Part shown: piece by piece, positions 7,278-12,304 of the stretch
How positions within the stretch are numbered: the first letter of the stretch is position 1
How the letters are laid out: each line of letters begins with the position of its first letter
DNA from: Thermogutta sp.
GTDB taxonomy: Bacteria > Planctomycetota > Planctomycetia > Pirellulales > Thermoguttaceae
Length of the DNA: 12,304 bases
Direction: 5' to 3'
NCBI GenBank assembly: GCA_012798155.1
Contig: JAAZNR010000752.1
Coordinates: 1 to 12,304 of the forward strand
Program-made: the position numbers and the translations under genes
Notes under the pieces: generated by a model
Told to the model about the DNA's origin: nothing
The model's database searches: none
What the model saw: only the letters and a program-made list of their open reading frames with translations

Positions 7278-7585
7278 GTAACTGTTCACGGGGACTGTCC
7301 CCTTTGGGCTTGAATGGGCGGGGGCGTTTTTCGGCCGGCAGCGGCCCGTGAATAACTTCGAGGAGTGAAAAAGATAGAAACGCAGGGACGAAAAGATGGA
7401 AACGCAGAGCACGCAGAGAAAGCAGAGAAAACAGGGTTGGGTCTATACCAAGTTCTTTTTCCTCTGTGCCCTCCGCGCCCTCCGCGTTTCGAAGACAACC
7501 TCTGCGCCTCCGCGTTTCGAAGACAGAGCGGGCCATGGCCGTCAGTGCAGCCGAGGAATCTCGACGCCGGCCCGTGAACGGCTAC
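7278..7585. mobile_element. MITE-like element, 308 bp, IS66-like ends, near-perfect 8-bp target duplication
   Basis: The left end GTAACTGTTCACGGGG (7278-7293) and the right end GCCCGTGAACGGCTAC (7570-7585) are inverted repeats matching at 13 of 16 positions, and both match the ends of the element at 1931-2076. The flanks TCGGCCGC (7270-7277) and TCAGCCGC (7586-7593) agree at 7 of 8. A palindrome GGGGACTGTCCCC (7290-7302) follows the left end. A partial internal copy of the end (CCCGTGAATAAC, about 7346-7357) suggests a composite or decayed structure. The interior also carries the purine/pyrimidine-rich repeat listed separately. The right flank overlaps the stop codon of the EamA-type transporter gene. 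It fills the convergent gap after the methyltransferase gene. Open frames across it are low-complexity and not believed to be genes. Confidence 0.65.
7371..7525. repeat. Purine-rich / pyrimidine-rich imperfect inverted repeat of a widespread bacterial type
   Basis: The left arm (7371-7434) is built of GAAACGCAGAG-like units, including AAGAT(A/G)GAAACGCAG twice with a 22-bp period (7371-7385, 7393-7407). The right arm (about 7457-7525) is the rough reverse complement (CCTCTGTGCCCTCCGCG...TTTCGAAG) and contains CTCCGCGTTTCGAAGACA twice (7480-7497, 7508-7525). Repeats of this 'cgcagag...ctctgtg' kind occur in many bacterial genomes. They give spurious peptides such as AEGAEGTEE or AFSACSAF when translated, as seen here. 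The arms can pair into a long hairpin between two convergent genes and may act as a transcription end point. The function of this repeat class is not established. Confidence 0.7.
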
Positions 7586-8587
7586 TCAGCCGCGATCCGT
7601 GAAAAAGAGGGCGGCCAAGGTCAGACCGAATCCCAGCAGGACGGGCGGATTGACTTTCTCTTGGAACAGGATCCAGCCCGCCAGCGCCGCCAAAGCGACT
7701 TGGGACGCCGTGAGGATATTGGCCCTCGCCACCGGCGTCCATTGCAGGCCTTTGCTCAGCGTCACGAAGCCCAGCAGATTGAGGACGCCGGAAACACCCA
7801 TCCAGAGGAGATGTTCGCCGGGCGTGGCCGCCAGGGCCGCGAGACCGAACCGTGCCCAGCTCAAAATCCCGAGCGAAACGGTACCGCAGCCCGTCACGAC
7901 GAAGACCACGACCCAAACCGAGGTATCGCGTCTTGCGACGTGCCGGATGGCGATGGTCAGCAGCCCGAAGGTGATTCCCGCCAAGCAAGCGACCAGCATG
8001 GCGACGATCACCATCCAGGCGGGAGCGTGATTTCCCTCCAGTCCGCCGCCCGCGCCGGCCCGCAAGCACACGATTCCGGCGATCAGCAATCCTATTCCCG
8101 CCATGACCCGCCAAGTAAGCGATTCGCCAAGCAGGACGGCTCCCAGCAACGCCGCGCTGATCAAACTGACCGCCAATGCGATGGGCAAAGCGATGGCCAG
8201 GCCCACGATTCCCATCGCCCAAAGCAGGCCGACGTTGCCGATCAATTGGACGGCGAGTCCCACCGCAACCAAGATTGAGAGACTCCGCCGCGAGGGAAGA
8301 CTCGCCCGGCCCTGGAGATACTGGAACAGCAGCAGCGGTCCCACGACCAGAACGGTCACCGTCTCCTTGACGCAAATCGTCCACATCGGGTCGGTGGCGC
8401 GACTCGGATCGGCCAACATCCGCAGCGCGACATTCGCTCCCGCGTAAAAGAACGCGGCGGAAAGGCATAGAATCGAGCCTAGAATCGCGGCGGATGCGGC
8501 ATCTCGCGCGGGAGCATCCTGCCGTTCGAATCGATCCGGCGATTCTCCCGGTTCGGTTAATAGGGGCGTCTCGGCGGAAGGTTCCAT
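7586..8587 (-). CDS. EamA/DMT-superfamily membrane transporter
   Basis: 333 aa from the ATG at 8587. Ten hydrophobic helices are visible at about 32-57, 68-92, 103-125, 127-152, 158-177, 188-212, 222-246, 257-277, 284-305 and 312-329, i.e. two five-helix EamA repeats. Each repeat ends with the family pattern of a Glu-containing loop followed by a Gly-rich last helix: LLGESLTWRVMAGIGLLIAG (152-171) and LFQEKVNPPVLLGFGLTLAA (307-326). DMT proteins of this kind export or import metabolites such as amino acids, sugars or nucleotide derivatives; the substrate is not predictable. The first 30 residues are a polar cytoplasmic tail. The frame stays open upstream to a TTG at 8767, but that start sits inside the MITE-like element and the extra 60 residues look non-coding. 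No clear Shine-Dalgarno precedes the ATG. The TGA stop (7586-7588) lies inside the 8-bp duplication of the neighbouring element. Confidence 0.9.
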   Translation of the reverse strand: MEPSAETPLLTEPGESPDRFERQDAPARDAASAAILGSILCLSAAFFYAGANVALRMLADPSRATDPMWTICVKETVTVLVVGPLLLFQYLQGRASLPSRRSLSILVAVGLAVQLIGNVGLLWAMGIVGLAIALPIALAVSLISAALLGAVLLGESLTWRVMAGIGLLIAGIVCLRAGAGGGLEGNHAPAWMVIVAMLVACLAGITFGLLTIAIRHVARRDTSVWVVVFVVTGCGTVSLGILSWARFGLAALAATPGEHLLWMGVSGVLNLLGFVTLSKGLQWTPVARANILTASQVALAALAGWILFQEKVNPPVLLGFGLTLAALFFTDRG

Positions 8588-8645
8588 ACACGCATCGGGC
8601 AGTCGGCAAGCGGACCGAGAGAATCCTGCGGAGCGAATCACGGAC

Positions 8646-8665
8646 GGTACGGGAGGCTCCGTACC
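8646..8665 (-). other. Hairpin in the 5' leader of the transporter gene
   Basis: GGTACGG (8646-8652) and CCGTACC (8659-8665) form a perfect 7-bp stem with a 6-nt loop, 58 bp upstream of the transporter ATG at 8587. It could influence leader RNA folding or be a protein-binding dyad. No known riboswitch was recognised. Nothing else is evident in 8588-8746. Confidence 0.35.
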
Positions 8666-8754
8666 CCGGTCCGGTTCACGATACCCGATGCGTCGCGGCT
8701 TGGGTAGGCTGGGTCGCGCACGCCGGCACCGTACACAACTTCCTTCGGCATAAC

Positions 8755-8918
8755 TGGACTTTTGCAAATTGTGGTGACAAGTTCTCGTCCGCCTTGGAAG
8801 AGGGTTATGGTGAGCGCAATCAGCCGCGAAAACGGCTTGCCGTGATTGCCCAACTTCAGCAAGCCCTCACCCACTGCCCCTCTCCCAGAGCGAGAGGGGA
8901 GCAGTTTGCAAAAGTCCA
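8755..8918. mobile_element. MITE-like element, 164 bp, TGGACTTTTGCAAA ends, perfect 8-bp target duplication
   Basis: The left end TGGACTTTTGCAAATTG (8755-8771) and right end CAGTTTGCAAAAGTCCA (8902-8918) are 17-bp inverted repeats with one mismatch. GGCATAAC abuts both sides (8747-8754 and 8919-8926). These ends are unrelated to the GTAA-type elements, so a different transposase must have moved this one; its family was not recognised. The core contains a perfect 8-bp hairpin CCCCTCTC/GAGAGGGG (8877-8884 with 8892-8899, 7-nt loop) preceded by CCCTCACCC, a motif common in bacterial dispersed repeats, and a GCCG...CGGC mini-stem (8823-8836). There is no gene inside. It separates the FliL-like gene from the transporter gene and may end transcription between them. 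Confidence 0.78.
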
Positions 8919-8942
8919 GGCATAACGGCGGCAGGCGGCCGC

Positions 8943-9560
8943 TCAGGGGCCGCTCGTCCGTTCCTCCGGAACGCTGACAAATTCCGCTATCGACAGATCC
9001 GTAATGCGGACCTCGCGCAACACCTCATGGCCCAGAAGGCGGTTGACGCGAGTGACGACCTTCTTCCCGAGATACTCCTCGTTCCGTCGTTCCGCGGCCG
9101 CGCTCGATCGCACGGTCACCAAAAGCTCATCCTGAATGGTGTGCCCGAGCCGGCTCATAAAGGCGTCGTATTGCCGTTGATCCGGAAAAACGGTAACCGC
9201 TTCCATCTTGAATTGAACGGCGGTGCTCACCCGAGTCACCGGATCGTACTCCAGCAACTTGATCGTGCCGAAATCAGCGATTCCGTCGCCTTTCCAAACC
9301 GCCGGGGAGCTGGATCTCGAGGCTTTGCCGAGCGAAATGCCGCCATTCAGCCGATCCAACCACCGCGTCCAGTGCCGTTCTCCACTGAATGAGGCCAAGC
9401 CGCCGATCAGGAAGCACGGCACGAGGGCGACGAACACTAGTAGCCCCTGCAACAGGTGAGATGCGGCGCCCCTTGTCCCCGGCCCACGCCGGCGGGAGCG
9501 ACTCGGGCGTTCGCCGTTTCCGGCCGCCCGCTCGTTCGAAATGGGCAAAGGCTTGGGCAT
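8943..9560 (-). CDS. Small single-pass membrane protein with a FliL-like C-terminal domain
   Basis: 205 aa from the ATG at 9560. A basic N-terminal tail (about 1-35, many Arg) precedes one transmembrane helix (LLQGLLVFVALVPCFLIGG, 36-54), so the C-terminal part is probably extracytoplasmic. A Ser/Gly-rich linker (about 72-92) leads to a domain at 100-195 (FKMEAVTVF, VTVRSSAAAERRNEEYLGKK, VNRLLGHEVLREVRITDLSI). Its order of strand, helix, 'Asn-x-Leu-Leu-Gly' and final strand recalls FliL, the flagellar stator-associated protein. FliL is usually near 150-180 aa and encoded with flagellar genes, none of which are here, so the link is tentative. A TTG at 9578 would add six residues; neither start has a clear ribosome-binding site. 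It follows the LarA-like gene after about 108 bp. Confidence 0.72.
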   Translation of the reverse strand: MPKPLPISNERAAGNGERPSRSRRRGPGTRGAASHLLQGLLVFVALVPCFLIGGLASFSGERHWTRWLDRLNGGISLGKASRSSSPAVWKGDGIADFGTIKLLEYDPVTRVSTAVQFKMEAVTVFPDQRQYDAFMSRLGHTIQDELLVTVRSSAAAERRNEEYLGKKVVTRVNRLLGHEVLREVRITDLSIAEFVSVPEERTSGP

Positions 9561-9668
9561 CGAGCGAACGCAATGCAATGGAGAAAAGCCTGCGAAGGGA
9601 CCGGCACGGACCGCGTCCCTATCGCAACTTTACCATATGTTTCGCGGGTTGACGCCGCTTTTCCGCCT

Positions 9669-10976
9669 TCAGCACCCGTATCCCGCCGGGCGATTGTATA
9701 GCTTTTCCCGCGTACTCCACAGTCCGGCCGAGGGCGTGGGAATAAAGTAAACCTCCTCACCGCCGGGAGTGGTGTTCCACCCCTCCTTCATACGATCCGG
9801 CGGGTATCGGCGGAGCGTTTCCGCCAGATCGGCGTAGCCGAAATTAACGCCCTCGATCTCTTCCCGGGTGAGATGGCCGGGGGCGTACGTGATCCTAAAA
9901 CGCCCCTCCGACGACCCGTGAATCAGATGGGCGGCGGCATGCGCCAAGTCTTGCAAGTCGGCGTTTTTGCGGTAAAGTTCCATCACGCGGGCGGTGCCGA
10001 CGTAGCCGTACTTGCGGATCAAGCGATCGACCTCTTCCTGCTCGCCGAATCGTTTCAGCCCCGGCGCGATGATTACCAATTCGCCGCCGTCCGCCATCAC
10101 CATTCTCGTGCGATAGACGGCCTTGTTCGCCACCCATGTGCTGACAAATTCGTCCTCCTGCATCACGCACACGACCTTGGGAATCGGCTCCTCGAAGACC
10201 TTGATGTTCTGCTCGCGGGATTGCCGCGCGGCCAAGGTGTACGTCGCCAGGTCGTCGCCCACGTAAATGCCCGTATGAACCAGGCGATCTTCGGCATTGC
10301 GAGCCATGACGATTTGGATATAGAAATCGGGCAGACCGCCCAGGTAATCCTGCTCGGCCTTGTTGTAACAAGCCCGGATGGGCGTCGTGAGCGTGCCCAG
10401 ATTGTTCTCGATGCCGCAGCAGGCGGCCGCGATGTGCGACGCGCAGATCGTCGATTTGCCGCCCAAGCCGATGAAATAGTTCTTGTTGTGGTTGGCGAAA
10501 CCCAGCACCTCGTGCGGTACGACGTGCCCCACGTTGATGATCAGGTCCCAAGACTCCTTCATGAGCATCGTATTCAGTTCGATGGGAATGGCCCAATCCG
10601 CCGCTCCGCCCGTGGCCTCCCGCACGAAATCGGCCGAAATCTCGCCCACCGGGACCACCGTATCGATCCAATGATGGGCGTGAATCCGCTCGTTCGGGAT
10701 GGAACCGAACATGAGGCGGTTCTGCTCGGGCGTGTGCGGCTCGTGCTGGCCGAGCGTGGGAATCACGTGAACGTCGCAGTCCTTGTGCAGAATCTCGTAG
10801 AGAATCTCCGTCATGCGGCCCGCGCCGGAGTGCATCCGCGTGATGTCCGGCGGCAACAACAACACCCGTTTGGGATGGGCACAAATCCGCGACTTGGCCT
10901 CGCTCACCGCCTGTTCCATCAACTCGCGGATTCGCTCGGGCGAGATCTCTTCACTGCGTTCAAAAAACCAAGGCAT
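9669..10976 (-). CDS. LarA-family (lactate racemase-like) nickel-pincer racemase/epimerase homologue
   Basis: 435 aa, close to the usual LarA length. LarA enzymes racemise 2-hydroxyacids with a nickel-pincer nucleotide tethered to a lysine. Visible family features in order are PPDITR (42-47; Asp44/Arg47 correspond to the DxTR motif), GQHEPHT (76-82; His78 at the first catalytic His), PHEVLGF (154-160; His155 at the second), Lys165 ten residues later at the cofactor-bearing lysine, and His181 a further 16 residues on, at the spacing of the nickel-binding His in Lactobacillus LarA. The Ser-Gly-Gly that normally precedes the lysine is replaced by ANHN, so this is a divergent subgroup and the substrate may not be lactate. 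A Lys at 285 (WVANKAVYR) may match a further active-site Lys. It starts 21 bp after the YfhO-like gene, suggesting one transcript. Cofactor-assembly genes larB/larC/larE are not in view. Confidence 0.82.
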   Translation of the reverse strand: MPWFFERSEEISPERIRELMEQAVSEAKSRICAHPKRVLLLPPDITRMHSGAGRMTEILYEILHKDCDVHVIPTLGQHEPHTPEQNRLMFGSIPNERIHAHHWIDTVVPVGEISADFVREATGGAADWAIPIELNTMLMKESWDLIINVGHVVPHEVLGFANHNKNYFIGLGGKSTICASHIAAACCGIENNLGTLTTPIRACYNKAEQDYLGGLPDFYIQIVMARNAEDRLVHTGIYVGDDLATYTLAARQSREQNIKVFEEPIPKVVCVMQEDEFVSTWVANKAVYRTRMVMADGGELVIIAPGLKRFGEQEEVDRLIRKYGYVGTARVMELYRKNADLQDLAHAAAHLIHGSSEGRFRITYAPGHLTREEIEGVNFGYADLAETLRRYPPDRMKEGWNTTPGGEEVYFIPTPSAGLWSTREKLYNRPAGYGC

Positions 10977-10997
10977 CTTTCCGGCTTTCCCTTCCCA

Positions 10998-12304
10998 TCA
11001 ACCACGGCTCAATAGCGGTCGTCCCAGGACGCCGCCGTTTCCTGCGTCCTGCCGCGGGGACTCCCTACGGTTCTTCCCATTATGCAACTGCTCGGCCGGC
11101 GCGGGGAGACGCTGCTTCCCGGAAAAACGACGGAACGCACGCTCGGCAAAAGGACCCCGCTGAATCCACCCCATCGCAGCGAAAACGATCAACAGCCCTC
11201 CTGCGGCGATCCCACCGAGAATCCAGTTCCCGCCGTAGCCCACGACGAGTTCGCGGGTTCCGGGCGGAATCCGCACCACCAGGCGCCCGCGTTCATCCGC
11301 GGACGGCTCGGCGGGGCGTCCGTCGATCCATACTCTGGACCGCGGGCGGCGGAGATAATTGACGGTCACTGCGCCGCCTTGAGCTAGGGCCGCGGTATCA
11401 ACCCTTACCCTCGTCTCCTCGAGCCGCACCGGAAGCGCGATGCTCTTGCCCGTCGACCCTTCTCCCAACTGTGCCTCGACGACGCCGCCTGACTCCAGTG
11501 CTTCGCCGAAGCCGCCCAATTCCGGCAAGCTCGCCGCCGGCGTCCCGACGGCTCGCGGTGCCGCTCCCGTGAGGGCGAAGACCGCCACGGAATCGTTGTG
11601 AAAGACCGGTTCCATGCCGCGGCACCAATCTTGGATGCGAGAATCGCGGTAAAGGGTTTCGATCTCCGCCCGCCGCGCGTCCCGCGAGCCGCTAAGGCAA
11701 GGCTCCACCGCACAGCGATGAAGGACGAGATGCGTCACGCCGTACGCACGCAAGGTTGCCTGGGGATCACGGCGGACTCCCGCCTCCACTTCTCGATTCT
11801 CCGCGGTTTGGCGAACAAACTCGCCGTAGCCCTCGATCGATTCCAGGCGATAAACGAGCGGAAAGTTCAGCCCCAACCCCCAGACGAAATGGGGAGCCGG
11901 CGAACGAAAAGGGGCTATCGGCATGATTCGGGCAGGTACGTCTCCGGGCTGTAGGATCTCCGCCATCCGGGGCGGCAGCTCGGCGTAGGTCGTGTCCCCA
12001 AATGCGTAGAACGTCGTGTCCGCGTGGAGGATATGCCAAAACAGGAACAGTGAGGACGCCGCAAAAAGGGCGATCGCGTTGCGATTCGCGCCAAAGGGCA
12101 GGGGAGGGGGCGCCGCCGCTTGCCGAACGTAGGAATGGAGACCCGCGCCGTCGCCTCCACGGGCGAACGAGGCGCCGCCGTTCCCGCGGCGACACGAGTC
12201 GGCCGCCTGCCGGAAGAACAGATGATGCAAAACCCGTGCCCCGACGAATATCATCGCCAGGTGGACAAACGGCAAATACTTGAAGGGGTGGTACACGGCG
12301 CCGA
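10998..12304 (-). CDS. C-terminal part of a YfhO-like polytopic membrane protein (partial, 5' end beyond window)
   Basis: At least 432 residues are visible. The frame is open to the right edge, and the first available start (GTG at 12296) lies within what looks like a membrane segment, so the true start is probably outside. Numbered from that GTG: membrane helix about 6-28; a polar loop; a second helix about 72-90; then a large extracytoplasmic region (about 92-352) ending in a beta-rich piece with WIDGRPAEPSADERGRLVV and IPPGTRELVVGYGG (323-356). This matches the style of YfhO C-termini (…DG…, P-x-G, V-x-Y before the last helix). A final helix at about 357-378 leads to a basic cytoplasmic tail. 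YfhO-type proteins are multi-pass proteins linked to cell-envelope glycosylation. A GT39-like glycosyltransferase is the main alternative. Confidence 0.65.
   Translation of the reverse strand, partial: GAVYHPFKYLPFVHLAMIFVGARVLHHLFFRQAADSCRRGNGGASFARGGDGAGLHSYVRQAAAPPPLPFGANRNAIALFAASSLFLFWHILHADTTFYAFGDTTYAELPPRMAEILQPGDVPARIMPIAPFRSPAPHFVWGLGLNFPLVYRLESIEGYGEFVRQTAENREVEAGVRRDPQATLRAYGVTHLVLHRCAVEPCLSGSRDARRAEIETLYRDSRIQDWCRGMEPVFHNDSVAVFALTGAAPRAVGTPAASLPELGGFGEALESGGVVEAQLGEGSTGKSIALPVRLEETRVRVDTAALAQGGAVTVNYLRRPRSRVWIDGRPAEPSADERGRLVVRIPPGTRELVVGYGGNWILGGIAAGGLLIVFAAMGWIQRGPFAERAFRRFSGKQRLPAPAEQLHNGKNRRESPRQDAGNGGVLGRPLLSRG

Noticed and set aside
7480..7525. Two 18-bp direct repeats (CTCCGCGTTTCGAAGACA) as a possible CRISPR
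   Set aside because: There are only two copies with a 28-bp period and a 10-bp gap inside a known kind of low-complexity repeat; no array and no cas genes.
7243..7536. Small open frames (both strands) between 7243 and 7602
   Set aside because: They translate the purine-rich repeat into the familiar spurious low-complexity peptides (AEGAEGTEE, FSAFSACSAF) and start or stop inside element ends.
8588..8767. N-terminal extension of the transporter to a TTG at 8767
   Set aside because: The TTG lies in the terminal repeat of the element at 8755-8918; the extra 60 residues are Arg/Pro/Ser-rich and precede the normal cytoplasmic tail and first helix.
9190..9205. GGTAACCGCTTCC resembling the element end inside the FliL-like gene
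   Set aside because: The match stops after GTAACCG, it is inside coding sequence, and there is no partner or flanking duplication.
9873..11015. 380-codon plus-strand frame opposite the LarA-like gene
   Set aside because: It is antisense to a gene with conserved catalytic motifs; Arg/His/Asp-rich shadow translation.

Overview
The window looks like chromosomal DNA of a high-GC member of the Planctomycetota (Pirellulales-like). This is inferred from the high GC content, mostly weak Shine-Dalgarno signals, a secreted PQQ-type beta-propeller, a very large unrecognised protein, and intergenic spaces filled by small repeat elements. No rRNA, tRNA, CRISPR array, phage gene or transposase gene is visible.

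Layout: positions 1-116 hold the end of an element with IS66-like terminal sequence. Next comes a minus-strand exported beta-propeller lipoprotein/periplasmic-type protein (199-1713), with a hairpin just past its stop. A divergent intergenic region (1714-2193) follows and contains a 146-bp MITE-like element. A 1351-residue unrecognised protein (2194-6249, +) is followed by a palindromic 110-bp spacer and a SpoU/TrmH-type rRNA/tRNA 2'-O-methyltransferase (6403-7260, +). The convergent gap 7261-7585 is almost entirely a second MITE-like element carrying a known type of purine-rich dispersed repeat. The rest is on the minus strand, read from the right: the C-terminal part of a YfhO-like membrane protein (10998 to beyond the right edge), a LarA-type nickel-pincer racemase homologue only 21 bp downstream (9669-10976), a small single-pass membrane protein with a FliL-like tail (8943-9560), a third and different MITE-like element, and an EamA/DMT-type 10-TM transporter (7586-8587).

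The genes do not form one obvious pathway. The YfhO-like and LarA-like genes are spaced as an operon. The methyltransferase may be co-transcribed with the giant protein unless the palindrome between them terminates transcription.

The most notable feature is the set of small non-coding elements. Three complete ones have paired terminal inverted repeats and are flanked by 8-bp direct repeats. Two of these, plus the partial end at the left edge, share a terminus of the form GTA(A/G)C(C/T)GTTCACG. A GTAA-type end with an 8-bp target duplication is the signature of the IS66 family, so these look like non-autonomous IS66-mobilised elements. The third has unrelated ends (TGGACTTTTGCAAA). All three sit between genes, and one landed on the stop codon of the transporter gene without damaging it.
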